Source of the DNA: Tranzscheliella williamsii
Lineage: Eukaryota > Basidiomycota > Ustilaginomycetes > Ustilaginales > Ustilaginaceae
Direction of reading: 5' to 3'
DNA: 64,000 nucleotides
Assembly (NCBI GenBank): GCA_023212725.1
Contig: JALBYF010000023.1
Span: 124,001-188,000, forward strand
Part shown: positions 39,725 to 54,181 of the stretch, one piece after another
Layout: the number at the start of each line of letters is the position of its first letter
Position numbering within the stretch: position 1 is the first letter of the stretch
The notes under the pieces: model-generated
What the model was told of the DNA's origin: nothing
Seen by the model: only the letters and a program-made list of their open reading frames with translations
Database searches by the model: none
Position numbers and translations under genes: made by a program

Positions 39725-42700
39725 GTCTGTAGAGCGGAAGAAGCAAAGCGACGGCGAGAGAGGCGCGAGACGCAAGCAATGAAAGGCGATCGGCAAGAAG
39801 TGCTCCACGGCAGCGCCTGCCTCCGGAGAAATTAGAGGACAGTAGCGTACCGCTAAAGCCGGAGAGCTTGCCTTATGTACGAATCTGTTCCGATGAACTT
39901 ATACAGACGTCGTTGCGCAGGTAGCACGGTGTTGGCGTACGTATACGAACCCTGTGCTGGATACTGCTGCGAGTTTCGAACGGCGTACGGCGGGCAGCCG
40001 CGAGTGGTGTTGGCAGATGGAAACAGAGGTGAACGGCGGAATGAGCGTACGCCCTACAGTGCTGTGGCGGTGCAGATGCGAATCTGACTTGCCGGAAGGC
40101 GAGATGTGACGACGTAGCGGTGGGGGAGGACAAGTCTACTGGCAAAACCAGAAGGGGATGGTAGACAGGGAAGCGGAAAGCGAATGATGGGTCAGAATAA
40201 AGCAGGAAGAAAGCGACGAAGTGCGAAGGATGCAGCCAGCGCAATGGAAATTATGGGCAAGCGGCTAGCTAGCTAGAAGAGCGAGCGGAGGGACAACAGC
40301 TGGAGGCCAAGGGGAACGGAAAGGGGAAGGGGAAGGGGAAGGGGAAGAAGCGGGAAGGGGCACGCGCAAAGAGGAAGGAGAAGCCGGGCATCGAGACATG
40401 CGGCCCAAATGCACAAGTCGAGCTGAGCCAATCTTCTCCTACGCCCCCGTGCGCGCAAGCCAAGTCGCAATCCCATAATCGCATCCCATTCCCACCCCAT
40501 TCCCACCCCCGATCCCGGTCTATTAACCTACAGAAGCTACATTTGCTGTGGTGCCCTGCGATTCTGTGAGTCTGCAGACGTATCGCAGCTTACGTGCAAG
40601 ACTCCTCCCTATCATGAGTACTAGAGTGATGGACGACAAAGTACCTGAGGAAGCCAAGTGTGATGGGCTGTCTTGGTACCTGCCAAGCTGGAAGCCGCGC
40701 CATAACAAGAGGAGGGTGCAATGCAAGGTACTACCAGACCTGGTGGCTGAGCATCTGTGCCAGCTGAGCCACAGAGAAAGAGCGCGAGAGAGACACAGCA
40801 GAGCCACGGTAATCCTAGTCATCGGGGCTCACGCAGCACCACGCAACTCGCCTGTCTCTTGCCTCTCGGTGGCTTCCTCGTAGCTACTTACTGCGCCGAA
40901 TCGCGCATCGGCCGTCCCTGTCAAACGCGCAGGGCAACCCCACTTGAAAGTTGGGTGGGTCCCTGCGTATCTTTTGCAACTTGGCTTAGTCTAACACGCC
41001 ACTTGACCTCACTTGACTAGCGGGCGGGCTTACTTCCGCCTCTATCATCCGCCTACAAAATAGGCAGCTTTTCAAGTTACGGAATTGGCTCTAAAGGTCT
41101 TGTGATCACGCCAACGGAGCATCAGCACCGTTCGAGTCACGTTTGGCACAACTATGCTCAGGACTGCAACCAGCGGCCTCTTCTGTGGGATCATGTGTCC
41201 AATCTAGATCCGAACTACAATCGTCTTATCGCACAAGCTAACTACTAGCAGCCGCTTTGTTTCGCCTTGTATGGTTTTGCTCTTTGAATGGTGAGATTCA
41301 CAATTCGGCTGGTGAGCTCCGCCGACACCCTTCTTTTGGGCTTGTTGTTCCTCTCGCCGATCTCGAATGCGGACGACAGAAGCGATTCGACTCAGCCATT
41401 CACATTGATTTCACATTCACGTTGCCTCTCGCGACTTTTGCGTCGGATGGTGCCATCCGAGTTACGTCAGCCTGCCTGTTGCAACTTGTTATCTTCGATC
41501 CTCTGATCCTCTGATTTTGCGTTCTTCTTACAGACCCTGGATTGCCGTGCTAATGTCAGTCCGCCTCGTTGCCGTAGCATCGGACAGTGGCGCGCTGGCA
41601 TTAGGATTAGAAGCTTGGACGCGTCGACGCGCCTCTCAACGCGACTGCCATACTCCTTGCATCTCGTCTAAGCTCCCTGACCCCTATTACACACCACTTC
41701 AAAAATGCTGAGTTCTGGCCGCGTCCTTCGCATTTGACCAGCACTACTGCTGCCTCAACGCAGCATGAGCTTCATAACAACAAAGATAAGCGCCGTCCAA
41801 CTTGCGGCCTATGGTTTAGCTCGGCCGCTTTGGCCTACGCTCACTTCACCATGGGTCGTCACTCTCATGGGTTGGCGTGGCAACCAGCATAATCAGATGA
41901 AAGCGAGCCAGGAAGCCACAGTGGTGGAGACGCTCCATAAGCATTCGAAGCTTGTCTTTATCGTAAGTCACCAACTGCCTGAGCGCTTGTCCCTACCGAT
42001 TGAGAAGTATGTGTAAGACATCGAACATTAACTCATACTGTGATGGTGGAGCGTTTTGGCACTGCCTGGGTCGGAAAGTAGGTTCGCAGGGCCAGGGAAA
42101 AGGCTGGGCCATCCACAAGAGATCTTCTTTGGACTGATCTGCGACAGCTGCAGGTCGCTTGGACCTAAACATTTTGCGGGGTCAACCAATGAGAGGCTCA
42201 CATGATGTGGCGCCCCGCCCAAATTCCAGGAGACCCATGATGTTGTGCCCTACGCTACCCCAAGGTCTATGGACAGTGGTAAAGCCCTTTCAACGCACCC
42301 AACCCTGCTTGCAGGAGCATTGCAAAAGCTGCCAAGCAGGGGGGGTGCGTAGAGACGCGTTTTCCAGCGTTGCCTTAACTGTAGTGATTGATTCGCGTTC
42401 AGTCGAGAGAAGCAAGCCCGCCTGGCACCCTAGTCGCTCACTAATCTTGCCATGGCGCACAGAAAAGTTCCTTGTAGTCCGCCGCCCATTACTGTACGTA
42501 CGGTAACCGTTTGACCGTTGCCAGCGCTTGTGTCGGTATCTACTTGCTTAACAGCAATGTACAGGTACATCGAAGCAGGCGCTGAGGAAACCTGAAATCT
42601 AACATCTGCTCCCTTTCTCGTTCTGAAAATCTTACATGTTCAGACACATTGTTTCGCACGGAATTAGGATAAGTGTGAGTCTCATGGATTTTCGTTGCGT

Positions 42701-43211
42701 GGCGTTCGGTGACTTTGATCGTGTGTGTGTGATTGGTGATGTTGATCTTTGTGGGAAAAAGAATCTTCTTCATTGCTCGCCTTCAAGCCGTACCATTGCC
42801 TGCCTTTCCGCATCTCTCTCCACAACCTTCATCCCTTCCCAACTCATCATCGCAGACAGTTCGAGAGCAGACGCTGACATTAGCAACCACGCCGTCCTGC
42901 ATTACAGCGCAACACAGCACGCAACCGCCGTTTCCACCAGCATACGCGGGCCCACTAAGCATTGCACCAGAATCCCCGCTTTGTCACAGCATCTTTACGC
43001 TCGCACAACCCCTACGCTATTTTGGGATCGCGAGCAAGCGGCTATCTTCCTCATAGTCAGAGTCCACGTACTCGTCTCAGCGGTATCCATATGAGCAGTC
43101 ACTCTGAAATTTCTTAGGAGCAAGCATTGCGAGCCTTTGCCGTAATACCGGTCGCTCCGCCTATTCTCGGTTGTGTGCCCGGGTACGGTTTGCATATAGC
43201 AGGACGCCATC
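39725..43211. other. Large gene-poor region
   Basis: A 3.5-kb stretch between the HSF-type gene (minus) and exportin-t (plus). I see no convincing gene. An 83-codon frame starting at an ATG at 41765 ends in text that is followed by a GTAAGT donor at 41963; it could be a first exon, but no partner exon was found. GGGGAA repeats at 40311-40344 are described separately. A TTCGAGTC near 41130 resembles a tRNA B box but lacks matching stems. The last 450 bases before 43212 are pyrimidine-rich, as for a leader. Confidence 0.4.
40323..40344 (+). repeat. GGGGAA array / G-quadruplex motif
   Basis: Four consecutive GGGG runs separated by AA (40323-40326, 40329-40332, 40335-40338, 40341-40344) form a perfect short-loop G-quadruplex pattern on the plus strand. 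A further GGGG lies at 40311-40314. The motif lies about 600 bases upstream of the HSF-type gene start, on its template strand. Confidence 0.75.
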
Positions 43212-46200
43212 ATGGAAGAGCAGCTAATTCAAGCCGTCGAGATAGCCTCGAATCCTCTGACCAATGCCGGTCCAGAGATCAAATCGCAGGCGCTACAGTT
43301 TCTCGAGCATCTCAAAAACATCACCCAAGAGAGTTGGAGTGTCGGTTGGGCAGTCTGGTCAGCTCGAACAGAGGCTGGCAATCAGCCCAAATACAGTCAC
43401 AATGCACGTATGTTCGGCCTGATGCTCGTCGACGACTTTTTAGAAAATCGAATCAGCATGTCCAACAACCCCGCCGCCGCCGTCGCTTCCCTTCAGCAGT
43501 CAGCCGTCGAGTACATTCAACAAGAATACGTAGCCGGCACAGGCGATCAGTCGGTGCCTTACCTCAAGAACAAGTTCGCTCAGGTTCTTTCCGTCCTTCT
43601 CCTCCAGACGTACAATCTACCGCCGCCGTTCACGCTGCTACCAACGTTACTCTCAATGCTTCGTACTCATCCTTCAGCCTCACCATCTCAAAATGCATCC
43701 ACCTCGCAGATTCCGCTCAACCCGCTCACCACCGACCTTGTCCTGCGTGTTCTTCACGACCTCTCCGTCACTCTGGGCTCTGATGTCACTCTCCGTGCGG
43801 TCCGCTCCAAGGAGCGTCTCCAGCGAGATGCAGTGATTCGAGACGAAATTCGTGCCAACCATGCCGCCAACATTGCCGAGGCCGTCTGGCGTGTGGTGGA
43901 AGAAGGCTTCAACCGTGTCAACCTCGGTGAAAATGGCTCCCATTCTAGCAGCGACAGAGGCATCAGAACAATGACGTTCGCCAATGCCGTCGAACTGACA
44001 GCAGCAGCGACCAAGGTCGTCGAAGACTATGTCTCATGGATCGAAATCACGCTCGTTGTGACCAACGAGACCGTTCCCCTTCTGTTTAACGTTTTGCATC
44101 ACCCCATCCCCGCGCTCCGGACGGCAGCTGCTGATGCTCTGCATGGTATTCTCAGTAAGGGAATGAAGCCTGCGGACAAACTCGGCCTTGCCCAGGCCCT
44201 CAATCTGTCCGAGGTCATCACGCCGTTGGAGTCGCGCACCCGGAGCACACCAGCTGGAAAGGCAGCCGCTTCGGACGACAACAGCAGCGATTCCAACGTT
44301 GAATTTCGCGAACACCTGGCCCGTCTTAGCAATGGTCTGGTGCTCGAGATGTGCAAGATCCTCGAAGAAGGCGCTGCGGAAGACTCGACCAAATCCTCAG
44401 CCGAAGCTCTTCTCAACAGCACGCTTCCGCTCGTACTCTGCTTCCTGTCAGACGAGTACGATGACGCTTCCGAACAGATGTTTTCCGGTGTCAACATGAT
44501 TCTCGGCATCTACAAGAAGGCGCGGCGGCGAGGCATCGAGTTGGACGCCTCGCGGCGCGACTTTCTGTCCAGCTTAATTGGCGTGGCGTTACAGAAGATG
44601 AAGTTCGATGAAGAGGCGCAATGGCCTGCTGCAAGCTTTGGCGCTGCCGACGACGATGATGACGAGGAGGAGGAAGACGACGCCAAATTCTTGGAGCTGA
44701 GGAAGAATCTTCAGACTATCGTTGGAGCGATCGCGGCGATCGACGACAAGCTCTTTTCCAGCAGTGTAGCTCAGCTCGTATTGTCGACCTTCGCCTCTTT
44801 TGAGGCCAGTGTCGCTGGAACGGGCGCTCAGCTAGCCTGGCAACAAGTTGAGCTCGCCTTGTACGTCATCCACTTTTACGGCGATGTTATCACCACGGCG
44901 ACAGCTGCGCCCAAGGTTGGCCTCTCCCCCGGCATGTTTGTTCAGATTCCAGAAAGTGGTACTACCGGACGCCAGCCGAAGTTAGGCAACGAAGTGCTCG
45001 CCGGTCTTCCGCTCAGCAACCTGGGTGAGATGGTGCAGAAGCTAGTGATGTCCAACGTCTCCTCCTTTCCGCACCCGGCTGTGCAGCTGCAGTACTTCGA
45101 GTGTTTGGTTCGGTATTCGAACTTCTTCGCTGCTCGCAGTGCCTGCGTTTCGGATGCTTTGCCAGCCTTTCTCGACTGGCGCGGCGTGCATCACGAGAAG
45201 CTCGGCGTACGAAAACGGGCCAACTATCTGCTCTACCGCTTCATTCGGGATCTTCGGACCGTTTCTGCGGTCCCGGTCGACTACATCCAGCGATTGTTGC
45301 AAGGCTTGCAGGACTTGCTCGTCGTCCGGGCCGAATTGCCAGAGGTAGGAGCGGATGAGGATCCTCTACTCAAGGCAACCGCGCCAGCAGGCTACTTTGA
45401 CAGCCAGCTCTATCTGTTTGAGACGAGTGGCATGCTGATCTCGCTGCTGGGAAATGCTCCGAATGATCAGGTTATGCTGTTGAAGGCGATCGCGGATCCG
45501 CTCATCGAGCAGCTTCAGCAAGCGGTACAGGGGTACAGCCGCGATGGTTCGGACCTTCGGCTGGTGCTGCAGGTGCACCACTTGATGCTTGCACTCAGCA
45601 GCCTTTCCAAAGGCTTCCCGGACATCAACCCGACAAGTGCACAGCCTGAGCCACAGTGGGTGGCCGTCTTCAAGTCGATCACAGAGCAGGTGTTGGTCAG
45701 CCTGAGCTCCATGAATCAGTTTTCGATCATACGAGAAGCCGCGCGAGGCGCATTCGCGCGCATGGTATCGACATGCGGCCGTGCCGTGCTGCCATTCATC
45801 CCTGGGCTTATCGAGGCGCTTCTGAGCGAGGTGAGCGCCGAAGAGCTGATCGACTTTGTCAATTTCCTCTCGCTGGTGGTCAACAGATACAAGGACGACG
45901 TGAAGCCGATTATTGACCAGCTCTTCCTGATGCTGGTCGAGCGCATTTTTTACTTTTTGAACCAGGGCGTTGCTGGCACCGACGACGCTGTGCAGAAGGC
46001 GGAGCTGCAGCGCGCTTACATGAATCTGATCTCTTCGATGGTGCAGTCGGGCATGGAGGGTGTTTTCGTGTCGGACAAGAACTCGTCGCAGCTCGAGACG
46101 CTGCTGCAGAGCATTGTCTTTTACGCGACGAATGCGGATGCGGCGTGTCAGCGGACGGCCTTCTCGGTCCTGCACCGGCTGGTGGGCGCCTGGGGAGCGG

Positions 46201-46538
46201 TCGAGGGTGCGGCGAACGGTGCCAAGGCGCTGCCCGGCTTCGAGCGCTTCATCTACGAGACGCTCGTCGCACTCGTCTTCGAGGCGCCTACCAAGGCGTC
46301 GTTCGACCCGCGCGACGCGCAGGCCCAAATCGTCCTCGGCGAGATCGCCACACTCGCCAAAACCATCTACCTCCAGCGCGGCGACGAGCTGGTTACCTAC
46401 CTCCTCCAGGTCTATTTCCCCCGCGTCCAATGCCCCCCCGACCTGGCCCAGGACTTTACCGACAATCTCAAGGCCCTCGACGCCAAGCCCTTTAAAAAGT
46501 ACCTCGACCGCTTCATCGCCCGCTCCCGCGGTGCCTGA
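43212..46538 (+). CDS. LOS1: Exportin-t (tRNA exporter), Los1/Xpot type
   Basis: Intronless, 1108 residues. The N-terminus has an importin-beta-like helical start (MEEQLIQAVEIASNPLTNAG), and the segment SHNARMFGLMLVDDFLE plus VEYIQQEYV is characteristic of exportin-t. HEAT-like helical pairs extend through the protein, with an acidic loop (DDDDDEEEEDD) near residues 480-490. In fungi this RanGTP-dependent karyopherin exports mature tRNAs to the cytoplasm. The length is slightly above yeast Los1 (1100). The ATG at 43212 is preceded by CATC and is the first in frame. The gene converges on THI4 with a 283-base gap. Confidence 0.9.
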   Translation: MEEQLIQAVEIASNPLTNAGPEIKSQALQFLEHLKNITQESWSVGWAVWSARTEAGNQPKYSHNARMFGLMLVDDFLENRISMSNNPAAAVASLQQSAVEYIQQEYVAGTGDQSVPYLKNKFAQVLSVLLLQTYNLPPPFTLLPTLLSMLRTHPSASPSQNASTSQIPLNPLTTDLVLRVLHDLSVTLGSDVTLRAVRSKERLQRDAVIRDEIRANHAANIAEAVWRVVEEGFNRVNLGENGSHSSSDRGIRTMTFANAVELTAAATKVVEDYVSWIEITLVVTNETVPLLFNVLHHPIPALRTAAADALHGILSKGMKPADKLGLAQALNLSEVITPLESRTRSTPAGKAAASDDNSSDSNVEFREHLARLSNGLVLEMCKILEEGAAEDSTKSSAEALLNSTLPLVLCFLSDEYDDASEQMFSGVNMILGIYKKARRRGIELDASRRDFLSSLIGVALQKMKFDEEAQWPAASFGAADDDDDEEEEDDAKFLELRKNLQTIVGAIAAIDDKLFSSSVAQLVLSTFASFEASVAGTGAQLAWQQVELALYVIHFYGDVITTATAAPKVGLSPGMFVQIPESGTTGRQPKLGNEVLAGLPLSNLGEMVQKLVMSNVSSFPHPAVQLQYFECLVRYSNFFAARSACVSDALPAFLDWRGVHHEKLGVRKRANYLLYRFIRDLRTVSAVPVDYIQRLLQGLQDLLVVRAELPEVGADEDPLLKATAPAGYFDSQLYLFETSGMLISLLGNAPNDQVMLLKAIADPLIEQLQQAVQGYSRDGSDLRLVLQVHHLMLALSSLSKGFPDINPTSAQPEPQWVAVFKSITEQVLVSLSSMNQFSIIREAARGAFARMVSTCGRAVLPFIPGLIEALLSEVSAEELIDFVNFLSLVVNRYKDDVKPIIDQLFLMLVERIFYFLNQGVAGTDDAVQKAELQRAYMNLISSMVQSGMEGVFVSDKNSSQLETLLQSIVFYATNADAACQRTAFSVLHRLVGAWGAVEGAANGAKALPGFERFIYETLVALVFEAPTKASFDPRDAQAQIVLGEIATLAKTIYLQRGDELVTYLLQVYFPRVQCPPDLAQDFTDNLKALDAKPFKKYLDRFIARSRGA

Positions 46539-46821
46539 ACCGTCCCCACCCCGCTTCGCCCAGGACCCGCCGCATCACGCGCCCTTGCACAGCATCCATC
46601 TCCTGTTCCCCTCGCTAAGGTCAACCTATCAGCGCATCATCTGTCGACATGCATCCATCCATCGCCGCGGCGCCCAACAATCACACAAGCCATTGCACCT
46701 TGCACAGATCACGTCCACCATGCTTTTGTGGGGAAGGCGCAGAACGATGAGGGAAAAAACGGATTCTTGCTTCGGATCGGCACTGAGAAAGGCAGGGAGG
46801 GGGGAGAGAACGGGCACGTGA

Positions 46822-49978
<3,157 letters not shown>

Positions 49979-50692
49979 ATGGCCCGAACCAGCCAGATCT
50001 CTCCCAACGTGGCTCGACTTAGCCGAACCCAGGCCTTCCAGAAGAGGGGCGGCTACAAGTTCACCCAGCGCAAGGGTGCGGCCAAGCAGCAGGAAGAGAC
50101 CCCTGCCTCTAAGGAGGTCCAGGTCAAGGGCGCCAAGAACGGTGGCAAGCGAGTTGTCCCCACCGACAAGGCTGCCCGATACTACCCTTCCGAGGATGTC
50201 CGAGCCCGCAAGGTCAACCGCAAGGTGAACAAGCCCACCAAGCTCAAGTCCAACATCACTCCCGGTACCGTCCTCATTCTCCTTGCCGGTCGATTCCGTG
50301 GAAAGCGTGTTGTCTTCCTCAAGCAGCTTGACTCTGGCCTTCTGCTTGTCACCGGCCCCTTCAAGGTCAACGGTGTCCCCATCCGACGTGTCAACCAGGC
50401 CTACGTGATTGCCACCAGCACCAAGATTGACATTTCCGACGTCAAGGTCGACGAGAAGCTCGACGACACCTACTTCAAGAAGGAGAAGGCTGCCAAGGTC
50501 AAGGCCGAGGCCGCTTTCTTTGCTGACCCTGCCAACAAGCAGACTCATCCCGAGTCCAAGGTCGCCGACCAGAAGGCCCTCGACAAGAGCATCATTGCTG
50601 CCGTCAAGAAGGCTGGCCCCACCATGGCCAAGTACCTTGCCGCCACCTTTTCCCTTTCCAAGGGTGACAAGCCCCACACTCTCCGCTTCTAA
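49979..50692 (+). CDS. RPL6: 60S ribosomal protein eL6
   Basis: Intronless, 237 residues. KRVVPTDKAARYYPSEDV, the eL6 core strand ITPGTVLILLAGRFRGKRVV and the C-terminal FSLSKGDKPHTLRF match the eukaryotic L6 family. The N-terminus, MARTSQISPNVARLSR, is basic. Codon use is strongly biased toward AAG, CGA and GTC/CTC-ending codons, as expected for a highly expressed gene and unlike the GC-extreme neighbours. The ATG is preceded by a pyrimidine-rich leader and by AAA. The protein sits on the solvent side of the 60S subunit. Most basidiomycete ribosomal-protein genes I know of contain introns, so the absence of one here is mildly unusual. Confidence 0.94.
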   Translation: MARTSQISPNVARLSRTQAFQKRGGYKFTQRKGAAKQQEETPASKEVQVKGAKNGGKRVVPTDKAARYYPSEDVRARKVNRKVNKPTKLKSNITPGTVLILLAGRFRGKRVVFLKQLDSGLLLVTGPFKVNGVPIRRVNQAYVIATSTKIDISDVKVDEKLDDTYFKKEKAAKVKAEAAFFADPANKQTHPESKVADQKALDKSIIAAVKKAGPTMAKYLAATFSLSKGDKPHTLRF

Positions 50693-51308
50693 GCGCGCGC
50701 GCCCAGCATCTGCCATTGCGGTCCTCTTCTCACGCAGACATGTTTGCCCTTGCTGGCTAGCTACTGGCCCTGTACAATGTTGATGCGATACCCACTGAGC
50801 GATAACGATCAAGCAAGGCGATAGGCTTGGGTCTGGTCGATACCGTCTTGCCGTCCGTCTCTGCGCACCATTGCGATCGACATTGTCCGGGGCTCCGCTG
50901 CCGAGCCCTCTCTTCTGTTACTCCCTCTTGTTTCCAAAGCTGTCTTCTCTTCTTCGCTTCCTGCATCTTGACCATCGACAAGGCAACTTCATCGGCCCGT
51001 CGACCACCATCCCAAAAACCCACTCCAACCTACCCTCCCCTTTCGACCAGACCCAAAAAGCGCTCCTTCTCACTTGCGCTCTCCTCTTCAAATCCTCGCC
51101 TCTCTCCCAAGGAGACGAGCCCGGATTTTGTAACTCATATAGGCAAACGATGCTCAGTCTACGCCAATACAACCACATACGTGCATTTCCCGACGTGGCT
51201 GCCAGTGGAGGCTGCCTTTGTGTAGTTCTTGACTGTGCGGTCATTGCGCTAGGCTGGCATTGGGCGGGCGAGCGTTGAGCAAGTGACATGTGTGGAAGGG
51301 GATGAAGA
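50693..51308. other. Convergent 3' regions of eL6 and PET127
   Basis: A 616-base spacer between two stop codons. The frames present on both strands are low-complexity shadows, with no recognised gene. Confidence 0.4.
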
Positions 51309-53900
51309 CTAGGAGCGGGGCTGGTAAAGGATGAGTTTGTCGTTAGCGCTGGTGAGTTGAGCGTCTTTGGCGCCGAGTTGGGCGAGTTGGCGGAGGCGGA
51401 GGGTGCGGGCGTTGCGCATGCGGACGAATCTGGATTCGGCCTGTTGGCGGCGTTGAGATTTGGGGGCGAGGGGGTCAGGGAGGAGGGCGGAGGGGGGTAG
51501 TTGGCCTGGGGCGAGGGGCATGCCTGGGGCGGTGCCTGAGGCGCGTTCGGCAAGGAAGCGGGCGAGCGCTTCGGGGTGTTTGGCGAGCTGGGTGGTGCGG
51601 TACTGCTCGCGTTCGTTGAGGGCTGCGACGTTGGGCAGGATCAGCGTGCCCAGGCTCGCCTGCCTCCGGCGCACCTCGGCCAGCCGCACCCCCGCCCCCC
51701 CCGTCCGCACCACCACCCGGTAGTCCACCTCCCACCGCACCCCCGGCAGCGCGCCCCGCAACCGCCGCTCAATCTCGTCATCGCTCATGGGATCCACGTG
51801 CCGCCCAGGCAGCACTGCAAAGTCCACCGCCCCCACAACAAGCCCCCCGTCCAAATACCGGTCCACGGTCACCTCGAGCTCCGCTATGCTTCGCCCCGAC
51901 CCCCCTGCCTCGGCCTTGGCAGCCGTCGGTCCCTCCGTCTCGCTATCCTCCGGCTCGACAAAGACCGACATGGTCTCGTCGCCCTTCTCTTTGGTCTCGA
52001 CAGTGATCTTGAGCGTCTGCTCGGGGAACAGCCCCGTGGCCGCATCCAGCACCGCCTCCATGAGCCCGAGACTCAGCTTGAACGCCTGCTCGGCCATCTG
52101 CTGACTGCCAAAGAGCCGTTCGTTCATCTCCTCGACCGAGATGTACTGGAAGCCAAAGATGGTCGACGTGGTGTGGTACGCGACAAAGATGCCGTCCATA
52201 TGGCCGATGCGCGCCTGAAAGTTGTACTTGAGAAACGCGGCGCGGATCATATCAAAGTACTCGCGCTCAAACGACTCGACCACGCCGGTCGCCCGACGGA
52301 TCTGGTAGCCCGAGCCTTCGACGTAGTTGGCCCGGTCGTTGCGAATGCCGACCGAGGCCCTCGTCTTTAGGTCGAACGTCTTGCGCGGCAGCCGGCTGTC
52401 TTGACAGTCGAGCTGAGAGCGCATCATCATCTTGCCTGTCGCGGCATAGTGGTACGCCTCGGGCTTGGTCTTCTCTTCCTCGGTCAACTTCCACGAGTTG
52501 ATGCGCATGTACTTGGCATACTCCTCCGGCGTCGCGGTGAGCATCTTTTCCATGCTTTTTCCCAACGAGGTCAGCACGTAGTTGCTGTTCTCCGCCTCTC
52601 CGGCCGCGCTCTTATCGGCGTCGATCGCATAGAATCCGTCTTTGTAGTGTAGCTTGATCGACGCCGGTAGCTTGGCTCCCACGCTGTATCCACTGGGCAG
52701 GCCGGCAAAAGGCGCAGAAAAGCCAGTGACATCCGGATCCCGCCATCCTGAGATGAGAAAGTAGCACTGGCTGAGGAGCGAAGTCATGGAGCTGGTGCTC
52801 CCGCAGTACTTTTTCCCGTGTTGCTGCGTAAGTTTGGCCAGCTCTGGGTCCTTACTGGAGGTGATATAAGGCGGCAGCGCGGCGTAGTCAAACAGGTCCA
52901 CGTCCAGGATGTCCTTGATGCGCGGGTCGAAGTTGTAGATGCCTGAACGCGGGTCGCGGAGCCAGTATACACCTGGATTGAACAGGACCCGGTCGAGGTC
53001 GTGTGCTAGCGTCGCGACTTGCATCTCGCGCAACGGCGGGATCTTGTCGATGGTCACGTCGGTGCTGGTGATGCAGCCGGTGATCGACTCCTTCCAGCGC
53101 TGTTGTGGATCTGGATGCGGTCCACTATACGTGATGGTGGGCAGCTTCCGGCCTCGACCATCCCGCCACTGCAGCTTGGACTCGGCTCGAAGGCTGTCTC
53201 CCGTCACCAATCTCGTCACGCGCTCGTCTTTCTTGTCGGCTGCTTTTCCTGGCGATCTGGAGGGTTGCGGTGCTGCGCTACAGTCCTCGGTAGACTTGTG
53301 CGGAGTTAGGCGATCGGGGCCCCACCCCGTTGCAACATCACCACGATCCGGCTGCGGCGTCTGTTTGGAGAAGCGCCGGAGCCGCTGGGAGATCGAAAAC
53401 GCTTTGGTTTGAAGCGAATCAAGCTGGGTTCCTAGAGCGTCGAGCTCCTTCCACAGCTCTGACCGGCGTGCTATAGCCTCTCGAGCTGCCTGCTCAAAGA
53501 ATGCGGAGGAGGCAGAAGCACCATCCGCCGCCTTGTCCTTGCCCTTGTACGAGACGGAGCCGAATCTGGCATAGTTGTTGGCTGCGCGAGTGGTCCTATG
53601 TTGCTCTTTCTTGACCTCTCTAAAAGCCTGGATAGCAGCTTTGCGGTTGTTGGACTGCCGGGATGGTCCTGGGGCCGTGGAGCCAGACGCGTCCGAGCTC
53701 TCTCCGCTGTTTTGGAGCGATGTTGCGGCGGCGCTTGAAGTGGCAGCGGCTGCGTTTGTGGCTGCTTGGGAAGACTGCTGAGGACGCTCAAGAAACCTTC
53801 TCAGGCGCTGCGAAAAGGTAGATGGGGAGGAGGAAGTGGCAAAGCACCGAGAGCCGTGTGGGTAGGCCGGCACAGCGCGCTTGAGAGAAGCGGCGCTCAT
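51309..53900 (-). CDS. PET127: Mitochondrial RNA-processing protein Pet127
   Basis: Intronless, 863 residues from MSAASLKRAVPAYPH, which is an import presequence (basic, ending FATSS). The open frame extends further upstream but gives a non-mitochondrial start. After a Ser/Ala-rich disordered part, the conserved core begins near residue 235 (KLPTITYSGPHPDPQQRW) and includes HDLDRVLFNPGVYWLRDP, IYNFDPRI and GKKYCGSTSSMTSLLSQ, typical of the Pet127 family. Yeast Pet127 is a membrane-associated mitochondrial protein needed for 5'-end processing and stability of mitochondrial RNAs. The final 150 residues are low-complexity and the extreme 3' part is compositionally skewed. The gene diverges from the Faf1-like gene across 281 bases. 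Confidence 0.85.
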   Translation of the reverse strand: MSAASLKRAVPAYPHGSRCFATSSSPSTFSQRLRRFLERPQQSSQAATNAAAATSSAAATSLQNSGESSDASGSTAPGPSRQSNNRKAAIQAFREVKKEQHRTTRAANNYARFGSVSYKGKDKAADGASASSAFFEQAAREAIARRSELWKELDALGTQLDSLQTKAFSISQRLRRFSKQTPQPDRGDVATGWGPDRLTPHKSTEDCSAAPQPSRSPGKAADKKDERVTRLVTGDSLRAESKLQWRDGRGRKLPTITYSGPHPDPQQRWKESITGCITSTDVTIDKIPPLREMQVATLAHDLDRVLFNPGVYWLRDPRSGIYNFDPRIKDILDVDLFDYAALPPYITSSKDPELAKLTQQHGKKYCGSTSSMTSLLSQCYFLISGWRDPDVTGFSAPFAGLPSGYSVGAKLPASIKLHYKDGFYAIDADKSAAGEAENSNYVLTSLGKSMEKMLTATPEEYAKYMRINSWKLTEEEKTKPEAYHYAATGKMMMRSQLDCQDSRLPRKTFDLKTRASVGIRNDRANYVEGSGYQIRRATGVVESFEREYFDMIRAAFLKYNFQARIGHMDGIFVAYHTTSTIFGFQYISVEEMNERLFGSQQMAEQAFKLSLGLMEAVLDAATGLFPEQTLKITVETKEKGDETMSVFVEPEDSETEGPTAAKAEAGGSGRSIAELEVTVDRYLDGGLVVGAVDFAVLPGRHVDPMSDDEIERRLRGALPGVRWEVDYRVVVRTGGAGVRLAEVRRRQASLGTLILPNVAALNEREQYRTTQLAKHPEALARFLAERASGTAPGMPLAPGQLPPSALLPDPLAPKSQRRQQAESRFVRMRNARTLRLRQLAQLGAKDAQLTSANDKLILYQPRS

Positions 53901-54181
53901 CCTCCAGGACAATGTCTGACGGTGACAGTCGTCGTGGATGATAAATCCGTAGTATGCTCGTCCCCGTGGTCCGTAAAGATGTCCGCAAAGGTAAATGATG
54001 GTACGGTCAACGCGGACAAGAAGAAGTAAAATGATTCCGAGCACAAAGTTCCACAAATTCGGGTTGCGGAAAACCCTGGTTTTTCAGATGGTGTCAGTCG
54101 TTTTTCTTCCCATCCTTCCCCAACCTCACCCGGCCTGGACGCCCTGAACACCTGCGACTCTCACATCTTCCAGCTGACAGT

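Noticed and set aside
41120..41160. TTCGAGTC box resembling a tRNA T-loop
   Set aside because: The flanking bases do not form T or acceptor stems and no A box is placed correctly.
41765..42016. 83-codon frame with a GTAAGT donor at 41963
   Set aside because: Could be a first exon, but no partner exon or family was found; kept only as a note in the gene-poor region.
45366..46430. Antisense frame of 354 codons opposite exportin-t
   Set aside because: A shadow of the well-supported exportin-t frame, with no protein-like motif.
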